Origin: Pantoea cypripedii
Lineage (GTDB): Bacteria > Pseudomonadota > Gammaproteobacteria > Enterobacterales > Enterobacteriaceae
DNA length: 64,000 nt
Direction: 5' to 3'
Assembly: GCF_002095535.1 (NCBI RefSeq)
Contig: NZ_MLJI01000001.1
Coordinates: 1,663,832 to 1,727,831 of the forward strand
Shown here: one piece after another, positions 10,790 through 20,456 of the stretch
Numbering within the stretch: the first letter of the stretch is position 1
Layout: every line of letters begins with the position of its first letter
Program-made: the position numbers and the translations under genes
The notes under the pieces: model-generated
The model's input: the letters and a program-made list of their open reading frames with translations, nothing else
Database searches by the model: none
What the model was told of the DNA's origin: nothing

Positions 10790-11581
10790 ATGTTTATTGT
10801 CGATTCCCATTGCCATCTTGATGGCCTGGATTACGAAAAGCAGCACCGCGATCTGGATGAGGTGATTACCAAAGCAGCGGCGCGTGATGTGAAGTTTATG
10901 CTGGCGATTGCCACCACGTTGCCAGATTACTACACGCTGAAAGCGCTGGTCGGCGAGCGTGAAAACATCGCGCTGGCTTGTGGTGTTCATCCACTGAATC
11001 AGGAAACGCCTTACGATGTTGAGGAATTCCGACGCCTGGCGGCGGAGGAGCGTGTGGTGGCGCTGGGTGAGACCGGGCTGGACTACTTTTACCAGCAGGA
11101 AACCAAAGCGCAGCAGCAGGCTTCGTTCCGTGAACATATCCGCACCGGAATAGCACTGAACAAGCCGATCATCGTACATACCCGTGATGCGCGGGAAGAT
11201 ACGCTGGCGATCCTGCGTGAGGAGCAGGTTGAGAAGTGTGGTGGTGTACTGCACTGCTTTACCGAAGATAAAGAAACCGCGGCAAAACTGCTGGATATGG
11301 GCTTTTATATCTCCTTCTCCGGTATTGTGACGTTCCGTAACGCGGAGCAAATCCGTGATGCGGCACGCTATGTCCCGCTGGATCGTATGCTGGTGGAGAC
11401 CGATTCCCCCTATCTGGCACCTGTACCGCACCGCGGCAAAGAGAACCAGCCAGCGTTCACCCGTGACGTGGCCGATTATATGGCGGTGCTGAAGGGCGTC
11501 GATATTGAGACATTGGCGGCAACCACTACCGAGAATTTCTCCCGTCTGTTTCATATCCCGATGAGCCGTCTCGGCGGTTAA
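10790..11581 (+). CDS. ycfH: TatD-family metal-dependent hydrolase YcfH
   Basis: A 263-residue TIM-barrel hydrolase of the TatD family (putative deoxyribonuclease/3'-5' exonuclease). The metal-binding DSHCHLD motif at the N-terminus, the GETGLDYFY motif, VHTRDA, the HCFTED segment and VETDSPYLAP are all present. AGAGAAG precedes the ATG. It is the last gene of the fab-pab-holB run; ptsG follows with its own promoter region. Confidence 0.94.
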   Translation: MFIVDSHCHLDGLDYEKQHRDLDEVITKAAARDVKFMLAIATTLPDYYTLKALVGERENIALACGVHPLNQETPYDVEEFRRLAAEERVVALGETGLDYFYQQETKAQQQASFREHIRTGIALNKPIIVHTRDAREDTLAILREEQVEKCGGVLHCFTEDKETAAKLLDMGFYISFSGIVTFRNAEQIRDAARYVPLDRMLVETDSPYLAPVPHRGKENQPAFTRDVADYMAVLKGVDIETLAATTTENFSRLFHIPMSRLGG

Positions 11582-11722
11582 CGCACTTTATTTCAAACTC
11601 TGTAATTAATCAGAAATCCATCCGATGTGTTGCGCCCTGAGGGGCGCAGCCAGTGCTTTTTTGCGGTAAATATCAGCAAGTCAGTGAGAATTAACTGAAA
11701 GCCAGACGGTGTGATGAGCGAA

Positions 11723-11778
11723 ACGTGATAGCCGTCAAAGTAAGAAAATTCTATTTATTTTACTCTTCGTAATAAATC
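11723..11778 (+). promoter_or_regulatory. ptsG promoter region: CRP-like and Mlc-like sites
   Basis: ACGTGATAGCCGTCAAA (11723-11739) is identical to the sequence I remember as the CRP site of E. coli ptsG. About 13 bases on, an AT-rich imperfect palindrome (ATTTATTTTAC at 11753-11763 and GTAATAAAT at 11769-11777) corresponds to the Mlc operator. This predicts the same glucose control as in E. coli: activation by cAMP-CRP and repression by Mlc lifted when unphosphorylated EIIBC-Glc captures Mlc. The assignment rests on memory of the E. coli sequence. Confidence 0.65.
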
Positions 11779-11843
11779 AAAAGACGCTCAGCGTCATCCC
11801 GGTAAAGGGTCCTCCCCCCGTTACCACGCGCACTGCGCGAAAT

Positions 11844-11860
11844 GCACTCATACTCAGGAG
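11844..11860 (+). promoter_or_regulatory. SgrS pairing site over the ptsG Shine-Dalgarno
   Basis: The leader segment GCACTCATACTCAGGAG keeps the core (CATACTCAGGAG) that in E. coli pairs with the small RNA SgrS during glucose-phosphate stress. It includes the AGGAG ribosome site 9 bases before the ptsG ATG. SgrS itself is not in the window. Confidence 0.6.
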
Positions 11861-11869
11861 CTTCAGGCT

Positions 11870-13303
11870 ATGTTCAAAAACGCATTTGCGAACCTGCAAA
11901 AAGTAGGTAAGTCGCTGATGTTACCGGTATCGGTTTTGCCGATTGCCGGTATTTTATTAGGTGTGGGTTCAGCTAACTTTAGCTGGTTGCCTGCCGTGGT
12001 TTCGCATGTGATGGCTGAAGCAGGTGGTTCGGTATTTGCCAACATGCCGCTGATTTTTGCCATCGGTGTGGCGCTCGGCTTTACCAATAACGACGGTGTG
12101 TCCGCACTGGCGGCGGTGGTGGCTTACGGCATCATGGTGAAAACCATGGCGGTAGTTGCTCCGCTGGTGCTGCATCTGCCGGCTGCTGAGATCGATGCCA
12201 AACATCTGGCCGATACCGGGGTACTGGGCGGGATTATCGCCGGTTCCATCGCGGCGTATATGTTTAACCGCTTCTACCGTATCAAGTTGCCGGAATACCT
12301 TGGCTTCTTTGCCGGTAAGCGCTTTGTACCGATCATTTCAGGACTGGCGGCTATCGTGCTGGGTGTGCTGTTGTCCTTCATTTGGCCGCCGGTCGGTTCC
12401 GCCATTCAGGACTTCTCACAATGGGCAGCCTATCAGAACCCGGTTGTCGCCTTCGGTATCTACGGCGTGGTTGAGCGTTCACTGGTGCCGTTTGGTCTGC
12501 ACCATATCTGGAACGTACCTTTCCAGATGCAGATTGGTGAATTCACTAACGCGGCTGGCCAGGTGTTCCACGGTGACATTCCGCGTTATATGGCGGGTGA
12601 CCCAACCGCAGGTAAACTGTCAGGCGGCTTCCTGTTCAAAATGTACGGTCTGCCTGCTGCTGCCATCGCTATCTGGCACTCTGCAAAACCGGAAAACCGT
12701 GCCAAAGTGGGCGGTATCATGATCTCCGCTGCGCTGACCTCGTTCCTGACCGGTATCACCGAGCCGATCGAGTTCTCCTTCATGTTTGTTGCGCCGATCC
12801 TGTACGTGATCCACGCGATTCTGGCTGGCCTGGCATTCCCGATCTGTATCCTGCTCGGCATGCGTGATGGCACCAGCTTCTCACACGGTTTGATCGACTT
12901 TATCGTGCTGAGCGGCAACAGCAGCAAAATCTGGCTGTTCCCGATTGTGGGTATCATTTACGGCCTGATTTACTACACCGTGTTCCGTGTACTGATTGTC
13001 AAACTGAACCTGAAAACGCCGGGCCGTGAAGATAACGCCGTTGAGCAGAGCAGCGCGACCGGCAGTGAAATGGCGGGCAAACTGGTCACCGCATTCGGTG
13101 GTAAAGAAAACATCACCAACCTCGATGCCTGTATCACTCGTCTGCGCGTTAGCGTGGCGGACGTGGGTAAAGTGGACCAGAGTGAGCTGAAAAGCCTTGG
13201 TGCGCGTGGTGTGGTGGTAGCCGGTTCGGGTGTTCAGGCAATTTTCGGCACCAAGTCGGATAACCTGAAAACCGAGATGGACGATTACATTCGTAATATG
13301 TAA
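11870..13303 (+). CDS. ptsG: Glucose-specific PTS enzyme IIBC
   Basis: The inner-membrane glucose transporter and phosphotransferase. The 477-residue protein has the EIIC domain with multiple membrane spans (about 1-385; [13 protein letters not shown] is the typical substrate motif), a linker, and the EIIB domain with the phosphorylated cysteine in [13 protein letters not shown] (about residue 420). It starts [20 protein letters not shown] like E. coli PtsG. It is monocistronic: a strong terminator follows directly. Confidence 0.97.
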   Translation: MFKNAFANLQKVGKSLMLPVSVLPIAGILLGVGSANFSWLPAVVSHVMAEAGGSVFANMPLIFAIGVALGFTNNDGVSALAAVVAYGIMVKTMAVVAPLVLHLPAAEIDAKHLADTGVLGGIIAGSIAAYMFNRFYRIKLPEYLGFFAGKRFVPIISGLAAIVLGVLLSFIWPPVGSAIQDFSQWAAYQNPVVAFGIYGVVERSLVPFGLHHIWNVPFQMQIGEFTNAAGQVFHGDIPRYMAGDPTAGKLSGGFLFKMYGLPAAAIAIWHSAKPENRAKVGGIMISAALTSFLTGITEPIEFSFMFVAPILYVIHAILAGLAFPICILLGMRDGTSFSHGLIDFIVLSGNSSKIWLFPIVGIIYGLIYYTVFRVLIVKLNLKTPGREDNAVEQSSATGSEMAGKLVTAFGGKENITNLDACITRLRVSVADVGKVDQSELKSLGARGVVVAGSGVQAIFGTKSDNLKTEMDDYIRNM

Positions 13304-13310
13304 GTCACAG

Positions 13311-13335
13311 CGGCCCCTGACGGGGCCGTTTTTTT
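13311..13335 (+). terminator. Intrinsic terminator after ptsG
   Basis: CGGCCCC-TGA-CGGGGCCG with seven T residues. It separates ptsG from the convergent rhiN-like gene, whose last codons touch the T-run. Confidence 0.92.
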
Positions 13336-14473
13336 ATAAATACACCCGCAAATACTCCGTCAGACATAGCAGCGCCATCGCCTGACCATAAGGCATTGAG
13401 GTCAACGGCACCTGGCGGTAATAATCCAGATCGCTGCCCATCGCGGTACCAAACGAAACCTGTTTCAGTTCCCCGTCCTCGTCAATGTTGGCAATCACCC
13501 CGCGCAGGGCTTTTTCTGCCAGCGGCAGATAGTCGCGCGACAAATAACGTTTACGTACCGCCTTCAGAATGCCGTAGGCAAAACCGGCAGTAGCCGAAGC
13601 CTCGGGGTAACTGTGCGGATCATCCAGCAGGGTATGCCACAGGCCGCTGCTGTGCTGGCAACCGGCCAGCGCTTTCACCTGATTCTCCAGCACCTGTTGC
13701 AGAAAACGGCGGGTAGCATGCTGTTCCGGCCAGTTCATCATTTCAAGGAAGTCGGGAATGACGATGGTGACCCAGCTGTTGCCACGCGCCCAGCGCGCAT
13801 GGGCAAAGTTATGGCGACCATCGAAGTTCCAGCCGTGGAACCACAAGCCGCTGTGGCGATCCATCAGGTATTGGGTATGAAGCAGAAACTGATAGCTGGC
13901 CTCTTCCACAAACTCCGGGCGCTCCAGCAGTTGACCGATCTTCGCCAGCGCCATCACGCTCATCATCAGCGTATCGTCCCACAGCTGCTGGGTATTCTCG
14001 TTGTTATACACGATATGTTGCAGTCCGCCGCTTGCGGTGCGCGGCATGTCAAACATGACCCATTCTGCCCAGCGTTCCAGCACCGGTCGCCACGCCGGGT
14101 TGCGCGTTTCTTCATAGCGGTACGCCAGTGTCAGAAAAGGGCAGACGGTATTGACGTTTTTGGTTGGCGTCCCCTCGGCCAGCCGGGTGCTGAACCAGTC
14201 GTCAATGATCTGTAACGTGGCCTGATCCCCGGTCTGCTGGTAATAATGCAGCATGCCATACAGCCCGATGCCATGTGTCCACTCCCAGCCAGCCCAGCCT
14301 TTGGTATCAATAACGCGGCCATCATCGAGGCGCAGCAAAAACTCGCCGCTCTGGTCGGTAATATTCACCAGATTCTGCGTAAGTTGATGGATCAACTGCA
14401 CCAGCTCCTTGCGCGGCAGCAGATACTCCGGCTGGCGTAACAGGTCACTATGCTTTACAGGGAATACCGTCAT
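13334..14473 (-). CDS. rhiN: GH105 unsaturated rhamnogalacturonyl hydrolase (RhiN-like)
   Basis: A 379-residue glycoside hydrolase of family 88/105. These cytoplasmic enzymes remove the unsaturated galacturonyl residue that pectin lyases leave on rhamnogalacturonan oligomers. The Trp/Gly-rich GWAGWEWTHGIGLYGM segment, the catalytic Asp region in QLWDDTLMMSVMAL and the RWARGNSWVT motif fit the YteR/RhiN pattern. No signal peptide is seen. It lies 9 bases after the rhiT-like gene, reproducing the rhiT-rhiN operon of soft-rot bacteria. No rhamnogalacturonan lyase is in the window, so substrate would come from enzymes elsewhere or from other microbes. Confidence 0.85.
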   Translation of the reverse strand: MTVFPVKHSDLLRQPEYLLPRKELVQLIHQLTQNLVNITDQSGEFLLRLDDGRVIDTKGWAGWEWTHGIGLYGMLHYYQQTGDQATLQIIDDWFSTRLAEGTPTKNVNTVCPFLTLAYRYEETRNPAWRPVLERWAEWVMFDMPRTASGGLQHIVYNNENTQQLWDDTLMMSVMALAKIGQLLERPEFVEEASYQFLLHTQYLMDRHSGLWFHGWNFDGRHNFAHARWARGNSWVTIVIPDFLEMMNWPEQHATRRFLQQVLENQVKALAGCQHSSGLWHTLLDDPHSYPEASATAGFAYGILKAVRKRYLSRDYLPLAEKALRGVIANIDEDGELKQVSFGTAMGSDLDYYRQVPLTSMPYGQAMALLCLTEYLRVYL

Positions 14474-14482
14474 GATTCATTC

Positions 14483-16075
14483 CTATCGTTTTGAAGAGGC
14501 AGGCAGGGGATGCAAGGTGCCCTGCTTACGGGGTAAGGGTGGCGCAGCGGGGTGATGGCGATTGAGGTAGCCCACGTTGTTGTTGCCCCACAGATTCTCA
14601 TACGGCATACCGGCAAGGGTTTCGACAATCTCGCGTGCTTCCGGGGTGATGCGTTCCGGTACCACGCGTCCGGCTTCGCGCATCTTCAGCGTCTCGGCGC
14701 GCAGCACCGTGTGGGTATGCAGATTGAGTTTAAAGCGCAGCGACACCAGAAAGCCGCAGGTGAGCACGCAGACGGTACCAATACTGAGGATCGCCAGGAT
14801 GGTATGACCCACTGCCGGGACCTGGATGGCCTGACCGGAGACAAAACCCGCCAGTTGCAACACGATGCCGACCAGCATCACGGCACCGGCCTGGGACGCT
14901 TTACGCGTCAGGGTCATAATGCCGGCAAAAATACCTTCACGGCGCTGGCCGGTGATCACTTCATCCACGTCAGCGATATAGGTGTAGGTATTCCAGGGAA
15001 CATAGTTGATGCCGCCACGCCCCAGCCCGGCCAGGCCGGAAATCAACACCAGCAGCGTCATGCTATTGTTCATCCCGGCATACCACAGCCCGGCGTAGGA
15101 CAGGGCGCTAAGGCCGAACAGCACCACCACCAGACGGTAGGCCGGGGCCGGTCCCAGACGGATGCACAGCGGAATCATCCCCATCACCGCAATGAATTGC
15201 AGCACCGCCATGGTGCCCATCAGGCTGGAGGCGATTTGCGCGCTTTGCATCAGCACAAACACCACATACCAGGTAAAAACCGCGTTAAACACGTCCTGCG
15301 CGATATAGCCGCCGAGGTACATGCCGAGATGCTGACGGAAGATACGAATGCGCAGCGTTGAGGCAAGTTCGATATACAACCGCTTCAGACTTTGCAGCAG
15401 CGTAAGCTGGGATTTCTCCTGTTCGGCACGCAGTGATTCCGCGGAGAAGTCCTCCGGGTGCCGCTCCCAGGTAAAACGCCACACCAGCGTCAGTACCAGC
15501 GCGCAAATCACTGAAAACACCAGGCTGGCATAAAAGAATGATAGTGGATTCCCTTTGCCGAACCAGCCAATCAGGATGCCAGGCAGAAACGCCGCCAGAA
15601 TGGCGGACAGCTGTGCCAAAGCGATACGTGCGCCAGAGAAACGGGTTTTCTGTTTAAAATCATCGGTCATCTCCGGTACCAGCGTCTCATAGGGCACCAG
15701 AATCATGGTGTAGACGATGTCGAACAGCAGATAGGTCAGCAGATACCACCAGAAATGCATATCGGCGATCCACATCAGGCTATAGCTGAAGACGCAAGGG
15801 ATGCCCAACAGGATAAAAAACTTACGACGGCCAAAGCGTTTACCGAGCCATGTCGAAGCAAAATTGTCGGTCAGGAAGCCCATTAACGGGCTGACCAGCG
15901 CATCCAGCACCCGGGCAGCGGCAAAGATAAAGGTCGCTTCGATGGGTGTCAGCCCACAAAACGTGGTGTAGAAGTAAAGCAGCCAGGCGGCGGTTAACGC
16001 CGTGGTGCCAGCACCGAGGAAATCCCCGGAACCATAGGCCAGGTAGTGGCCCAGACCAATCTTACGAGAGCGCAT
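14483..16075 (-). CDS. rhiT: Rhamnogalacturonide transporter (GPH/MFS family, RhiT-like)
   Basis: A 530-residue, 12-span inner-membrane symporter of the glycoside-pentoside-hexuronide type. GLGHYLAYGSGDFLGAG is the typical N-terminal GPH motif, and DNFASTWLGKRFGRRKFF is the cytoplasmic loop 2-3 motif. I chose the ATG at 16075, preceded by AGGGAGAA; upstream in-frame codons would add a hydrophilic extension unlike the family. The RhiT name is based on pairing with the GH105 gene and on the KdgR-like site upstream. A close alternative is a transporter for other oligogalacturonides. Confidence 0.78.
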   Translation of the reverse strand: MRSRKIGLGHYLAYGSGDFLGAGTTALTAAWLLYFYTTFCGLTPIEATFIFAAARVLDALVSPLMGFLTDNFASTWLGKRFGRRKFFILLGIPCVFSYSLMWIADMHFWWYLLTYLLFDIVYTMILVPYETLVPEMTDDFKQKTRFSGARIALAQLSAILAAFLPGILIGWFGKGNPLSFFYASLVFSVICALVLTLVWRFTWERHPEDFSAESLRAEQEKSQLTLLQSLKRLYIELASTLRIRIFRQHLGMYLGGYIAQDVFNAVFTWYVVFVLMQSAQIASSLMGTMAVLQFIAVMGMIPLCIRLGPAPAYRLVVVLFGLSALSYAGLWYAGMNNSMTLLVLISGLAGLGRGGINYVPWNTYTYIADVDEVITGQRREGIFAGIMTLTRKASQAGAVMLVGIVLQLAGFVSGQAIQVPAVGHTILAILSIGTVCVLTCGFLVSLRFKLNLHTHTVLRAETLKMREAGRVVPERITPEAREIVETLAGMPYENLWGNNNVGYLNRHHPAAPPLPRKQGTLHPLPASSKR

Positions 16076-16435
16076 TGCAGGTTCTCCCTGAGACAAATGT
16101 GGTGTACATCCCTCATCACTCCGGACAACTGACTCGGATTGGTTAGAAAGTAGAGCGGGAAGAGGTGCCAAACCTTCGTGATTTGGCAAGGTTGTCTGCA
16201 CAAGTGGCAAAATCGCAAAGAAACAGCCGTGATAAATCTAATTTATAAAACAGCGTTTCATTTTTGTGGTGGAAAGGATGTCAGAAATGCGAAGCAGACC
16301 ACATCGTGGTAAGCAGGAAGCAAAAAGTGGTGTAAACGCAGCCATTTAATGTAAGAAAAGTGGTCCTGAGGTTGAAAGAAGCAGAATTCCTCCCGCATAC
16401 TGCCTGACTGAACTCCAGGCTTAAGGAAATGCATC
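16076..16435. other. rhiT-hinT divergent intergenic region
   Basis: This 360-base region holds the KdgR-like operator described separately. The Shine-Dalgarno of rhiT (AGGGAG) lies next to its start. I see no further gene: the open frames here lack ribosome sites and family features. Confidence 0.6.
16244..16262 (-). promoter_or_regulatory. KdgR-like operator upstream of rhiTN
   Basis: TATAAAACAGCGTTTCATT matches the remembered KdgR-box consensus AATRAAAYRNYRTTTYATT at 18 of 19 positions. KdgR represses pectin catabolism genes in Dickeya and Pectobacterium, including rhiTN. The site lies about 170 bases before the rhiT start, so it predicts control of this pair by pectin breakdown products. 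The consensus is quoted from memory. Confidence 0.65.
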
Positions 16436-16786
16436 ATGGCTGAAGAAACCATTTTCAGTAAAATCATCCGTCGCGAAATTCCCGCCGACGTGGTTTATCA
16501 GGACGAACTGGTCACCGCCTTCCGCGATATCGCACCCAAAGCGCCCACGCATATTCTGATCATCCCTAACGTTTTGATTCCCACCGCCAACGATGCGCAG
16601 GCTGCTCACGAGCAGGCGCTGGGGCGCATGATTACCGTCGCGGCCAAAATTGCCCGTGACGAGGGGATCGCCGAAGATGGCTATCGCCTGATCATGAATT
16701 GCAACCGCCACGGCGGCCAGGAGGTTTACCACATCCATATGCATCTGCTGGGCGGCAAACCGCTTGGACCGATGCTGGCTGGCTAA
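16436..16786 (+). CDS. hinT: HIT-family purine nucleoside phosphoramidase HinT
   Basis: A 116-residue cytoplasmic histidine-triad hydrolase that cleaves AMP from lysine and other phosphoramidates. The triad is [10 protein letters not shown] near the C-terminus, and the N-terminal [21 protein letters not shown] block is typical. It opens the hinT-ycfL-lpoB-thiK-nagZ-ycfP run found in E. coli. Confidence 0.96.
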   Translation: MAEETIFSKIIRREIPADVVYQDELVTAFRDIAPKAPTHILIIPNVLIPTANDAQAAHEQALGRMITVAAKIARDEGIAEDGYRLIMNCNRHGGQEVYHIHMHLLGGKPLGPMLAG

Positions 16787-16805
16787 CCCTCAGGCGGACC
16801 TTGCT

Positions 16806-17171
16806 ATGCGTCAATGGCTGAGCGGCCTGTTATTGCTGACCCTTGCGGGCTGCAGCAGTGACAAGCCGATGATCAATACTTCGCAGTCGCTGGTGATGGA
16901 AGCGTCGGTGCTGTCCGCAGGCATCATTACCGATGAGCCAACTCTGGCCTCGCGTGATGGGCAACTGCGTGCGTCGAGCGTGCTCTATAATCAACGCGAA
17001 ACGCCGGTTACCCTGCACTATCGTTATTACTGGTATGACGACAAGGGGCTGGAAATTACTCCGCGCGAACCGGCGCAAACGCTGACGGTGCCCGCGCATG
17101 GCAGCATTGAAGCGGCTTCGCAAATCGGTAATCCGACCGCCAGCAAGGTGCGTCTCTATCTTTATCTCTGA
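16806..17171 (+). CDS. ycfL: YcfL family lipoprotein
   Basis: A 121-residue lipoprotein; the signal ends in LLTLAGC (lipobox). Its DUF1425 body is of the kind found next to lpoB in enterobacteria. I chose the ATG at 16806, after GCGGACC, because it starts directly with the signal peptide. It sits 19 bases after hinT and 10 bases before lpoB. Function unknown; an envelope role is suggested by lpoB. Confidence 0.88.
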   Translation: MRQWLSGLLLLTLAGCSSDKPMINTSQSLVMEASVLSAGIITDEPTLASRDGQLRASSVLYNQRETPVTLHYRYYWYDDKGLEITPREPAQTLTVPAHGSIEAASQIGNPTASKVRLYLYL

Positions 17172-17181
17172 GGAGTAATCC

Positions 17182-17778
17182 GTGATTCGCAGTTTACAAC
17201 GTTCCGGCGCGCTGTTATTTGCGCTGATGCTGACCGGCTGTGTGATAAAACAGCAAACCCCGGCCCCGGTGGAACCCACCACACCGACCACGCCGACCCA
17301 ACCTGTTCCGCCGCCGACGCCGCCGCAACAGCCACCTCAAACCGTGCCACAGCCGCCGAAGTTGAAAACCATCAACTGGAACGCCAGTGTGCAGCCGCTG
17401 GTTGCCAATATGGTGCAATCGGCCGGAGTCAATCCGGGTAGCGTGCTGCTGGTGGATCGGATGAAGAACAACACCAATGGTTCGCTGCAATCTGACAACG
17501 CCACCGATGCGATCCAGAATGCTCTGGCGAATAACGGCAAATTCACGCTGGTGACGCCGCAGCAGTTGACGCAGGCGAAGCAGGCGCTCGGGCTGTCGGC
17601 TGACGATAGCCTGAACTCACGCAGCAAGGCGATAGGCCTGGCGCGCAACGTTAATGCGCAATACGTGTTGTACAGCACCGCGCAGGGCGATGTGAAAACG
17701 CCGACGATTCAGATGCTGTTGATGCTGGTGCAGACCGGCGAAATTATCTGGTCAGGTAACGGTGTCGCACAACCCTGA
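17182..17778 (+). CDS. lpoB: Penicillin-binding protein 1B activator LpoB
   Basis: An outer-membrane lipoprotein that reaches across the periplasm to stimulate PBP1B. GTG start after GAGGAG; signal peptide with lipobox LMLTGC; a Pro/Thr-rich disordered linker (about residues 33-58) that spans the periplasm; then the globular domain (VDRMKNNTNGS onward). The 198-residue length is somewhat shorter than E. coli LpoB, mainly in the linker. The 3' end overlaps thiK by 17 bases. Confidence 0.93.
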   Translation: MIRSLQRSGALLFALMLTGCVIKQQTPAPVEPTTPTTPTQPVPPPTPPQQPPQTVPQPPKLKTINWNASVQPLVANMVQSAGVNPGSVLLVDRMKNNTNGSLQSDNATDAIQNALANNGKFTLVTPQQLTQAKQALGLSADDSLNSRSKAIGLARNVNAQYVLYSTAQGDVKTPTIQMLLMLVQTGEIIWSGNGVAQP

Positions 17779-18580
17779 TCCACAGCTGCAATATCTGATT
17801 CAGCAACAATGGCCGACGGCGCAAGCTGCCGGTCATTTTTTCACGTTGCCAGGGCTGAGCGGACAGAGTGCGCGTATCACCAGCGAGCAGGGGACGTTAC
17901 TGGCGCGACGTGCGCCACAGGCTCCGATTCCGTTTGTTGAGCGTCAGCGTGAGTACCGTCTGCTGCAAAAGTTACAGGCTTCGCAGCTGGCTCCGCGCAC
18001 CTTCGGCTGGCGCGATCCCTGGTTGTTGCTGGAGTGGCTGCCGGGTGAGATGCTGCCGGTATCCGCCTTCAGCCAGCAGCGGGCGGCGGTGGTGGCGTTG
18101 CTGCAACGCCTGCACCAGCAACCGCTGACCGGGTATCGCCTGACCCTGACGCCGCTGTTGCAACGTTACTGGCAGCTGTGCCAGCACAAACACTGGCGCT
18201 GGCAGCGCCGTTTGCAACGCCTGATAGCGGCGGGTGAGCCGCATCCGTTGCGCCTCGCGCCGATTCATATGGATGTCCACGCGGGCAATCTGATTGTCAC
18301 CACGGACGGCTTGCGCCTGATCGATTGGGAATATGCGGCGGATGGCGATGTGGCGCTGGAACTGGCGGCCATTTGCGCGGTCGATCCCCATCAACAGACG
18401 GAATGGGTCGCGGCCTATGCCCAGACCATGCAACTGACACCGGCCCGGTTGCAGCAGCAAATTCGTCGCTGGCAACCCTGGCTACACCTGCTGATGGCCA
18501 GCTGGTATCAACTGCGTGCCGAGCAGACCCAGGATGAAACCTTACAGCAACTGGCTCGCGCCAGCTGGCAAGACCTTTAA
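17762..18580 (+). CDS. thiK: Thiamine kinase
   Basis: Phosphorylates thiamine in the salvage pathway. The 272-residue protein has the aminoglycoside-phosphotransferase fold, with the catalytic loop HMDVHAGNLIV and the metal-binding LIDWEYAADGDVALELA segment. The GTG start lies inside the end of lpoB, as in the E. coli arrangement. The N-terminal part is less conserved than the C-terminal half. Confidence 0.9.
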   Translation: MSHNPDPQLQYLIQQQWPTAQAAGHFFTLPGLSGQSARITSEQGTLLARRAPQAPIPFVERQREYRLLQKLQASQLAPRTFGWRDPWLLLEWLPGEMLPVSAFSQQRAAVVALLQRLHQQPLTGYRLTLTPLLQRYWQLCQHKHWRWQRRLQRLIAAGEPHPLRLAPIHMDVHAGNLIVTTDGLRLIDWEYAADGDVALELAAICAVDPHQQTEWVAAYAQTMQLTPARLQQQIRRWQPWLHLLMASWYQLRAEQTQDETLQQLARASWQDL

Positions 18581-18616
18581 TATCGCGCGCTTCATTCGCG
18601 CTACAGGATTGATGTT

Positions 18617-19660
18617 ATGACGATGAATACACCCGGACCGCTGATGCTGGATGTCGAGAGCTATGAACTCGATGCCGAAGAACGGGAGATTCTGCAACAT
18701 CCGCTGGTTGGCGGCCTGATTCTGTTTGCCCGTAACTACCATGATCCGGCACAGCTGGCTGAGCTGGTGCGCCAGATTCGCGCCGCATCCCATACCCGGC
18801 TGGTGGTGGCAGTGGATCAGGAAGGGGGGCGTGTGCAGCGTTTTCGTGATGGCTTCACCACCTTACCGGCGATGCAATCTTTTGCGGCGTTGCACGATCT
18901 GCCCGCCGCCGGTGAACTGGCGCAGCAGGCAGGCTGGCAAATGGCAGCTGAGATGATTGCGATGGATATCGACATCAGTTTTGCGCCGGTGCTGGACATT
19001 GGGCATATCAGCGCCGCTATTGGCGATCGTTCTTTCCATACCGATCCGGCGATTGCTTTGCAGGTCGCGCGGCGCTTTATCGCCGGGATGCACGAAGCGG
19101 GCATGAAAACCACCGGCAAACATTTTCCCGGCCATGGCGCGGTGAGTGCCGATTCGCACAAAGAGACACCGCGTGACCCGCGCGATGCCGCGACTCTGCG
19201 TCAGCATGATATGGAGATCTTTCAGCAACTGATTGACGAGCGCGCGCTGGATGCGGTGATGCCTGCCCACGTTATCTATACTCAGGTGGATCCACTGCCT
19301 GCCAGTGGCTCCCCTTACTGGCTCAAAACCGTGTTGCGTAACGAACTGGGTTTTGACGGGGTGATTTTCTCCGACGATCTGTCGATGGAAGGTGCCGCGG
19401 TGATGGGCAGCTATGCCGAGCGTGCGCAGCAGTCGCTCAACGCCGGATGCGATATGATTCTGGTGTGTAATCACCGCCAGGGTGCCATCAGTGTGCTGGA
19501 TAATTTGACCCCGATCGGGGCGACACGGGTGGCACAGTTATACCATCAGGGACGATTCACGCGTCAAAGCCTGCAGGAAAGTACCCGCTGGCAGCAGAAT
19601 CAGCGCCAGCTGAGCGAGCTTCAAAGCCGCTGGCTGGCACATAAAGCGTCGGGCAGATAA
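18617..19660 (+). CDS. nagZ: Beta-N-acetylglucosaminidase NagZ
   Basis: A cytoplasmic GH3 enzyme that removes GlcNAc from anhydro-muropeptides in peptidoglycan recycling. The GH3 catalytic loop [16 protein letters not shown], the [16 protein letters not shown] segment and the [13 protein letters not shown] nucleophile motif are present. The 347-residue length is close to E. coli NagZ (341). A second in-frame ATG lies two codons downstream. The products feed AmpR/AmpC signalling in species that have it. Confidence 0.96.
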   Translation: MTMNTPGPLMLDVESYELDAEEREILQHPLVGGLILFARNYHDPAQLAELVRQIRAASHTRLVVAVDQEGGRVQRFRDGFTTLPAMQSFAALHDLPAAGELAQQAGWQMAAEMIAMDIDISFAPVLDIGHISAAIGDRSFHTDPAIALQVARRFIAGMHEAGMKTTGKHFPGHGAVSADSHKETPRDPRDAATLRQHDMEIFQQLIDERALDAVMPAHVIYTQVDPLPASGSPYWLKTVLRNELGFDGVIFSDDLSMEGAAVMGSYAERAQQSLNAGCDMILVCNHRQGAISVLDNLTPIGATRVAQLYHQGRFTRQSLQESTRWQQNQRQLSELQSRWLAHKASGR

Positions 19661-19701
19661 CAACGCCACTGCCCGGAACGTTCACCACGCTGAGGATAAT
19701 C

Positions 19702-20244
19702 ATGATCATCTATTTGCACGGTTTCGATTCAAGCAGTCCGGGCAACCATGAAAAGGTGCTGCAACTGCAGTTTATTGACCCGGACGTCAGGCTGATCAGT
19801 TACAGCACGCTTCACCCGAAGCATGACATGCAGTTTCTGCTGAAGGAGTCTGACAAATTGTTGCAGCAGGCTGCCGATCCGCGACCGCTGATTTGTGGTG
19901 TCGGGTTAGGCGGCTACTGGGCCGAGCGCATCGGTTTTCTCTGTGGTATCCGGCAGGTGATCCTCAATCCCAACCTGTTTCCCGAAGAAAACATGGAGGG
20001 CAAAATTGATCGCCCGGAAGAGTATGTTGATATCGCCACCAAATGCGTGAGTAACTTTCGCGAAAAGAACCGCGACCATTGCCTGGCGATTCTGTCGCGC
20101 CACGATGAAGCGCTGGATAATCAACGCAGTGCCGCAGCGTTGCACCATTTCTATGAAATTGTCTGGGATGAAGAGGCCAGCCATAAATTCAGGAATATCG
20201 CACCGCATCTTCAGCGGATCAAAGCCTTCAAAACATTGGGTTAA
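19702..20244 (+). CDS. ycfP: YcfP family esterase-like protein
   Basis: A 180-residue alpha/beta-hydrolase-like protein (UPF0227) beginning [19 protein letters not shown]. The usual GxSxG elbow is replaced by GVGLGGYW, so the catalytic Ser is not evident. Family function is unknown. It closes the hinT-ycfP run; GAGGATA precedes the ATG. Confidence 0.9.
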   Translation: MIIYLHGFDSSSPGNHEKVLQLQFIDPDVRLISYSTLHPKHDMQFLLKESDKLLQQAADPRPLICGVGLGGYWAERIGFLCGIRQVILNPNLFPEENMEGKIDRPEEYVDIATKCVSNFREKNRDHCLAILSRHDEALDNQRSAAALHHFYEIVWDEEASHKFRNIAPHLQRIKAFKTLG

Positions 20245-20308
20245 TCCTGCCTGCGCCGCGCTCTGCGGCGCAATGTTTATGTAACATTCTGATAATGCCG
20301 CTGAAAGA

Positions 20309-20322
20309 TTGATGTACATCAA
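20309..20322 (+). promoter_or_regulatory. FNR site upstream of ndh
   Basis: TTGAT-GTAC-ATCAA is a perfect match to the FNR consensus TTGATNNNNATCAA. In E. coli, FNR represses ndh under anaerobic conditions, so the site predicts the same here. It lies about 135 bases before the ndh start. Confidence 0.85.
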
Positions 20323-20456
20323 TTTTGTTGTGATATCCCGATCTCACCATGATATTCTGCCCTCAGCTCGCGATTTAACTTCGCCAACCCTATGTTTATT
20401 AAGGTTTTTAGTAACCATTAATTAACTTTTGGTTTACAACTTTGAGGGGGTCTTTG

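Noticed and set aside
10709..11554. 281-codon minus-strand frame opposite ycfH
   Set aside because: Antisense to a well-supported TatD-family gene, no ribosome site and no recognisable protein.
14552..15361. 269-codon plus-strand frame inside the rhiT-like gene
   Set aside because: His/Gln/Arg-rich mirror of a membrane-protein coding strand; a shadow of the real gene.
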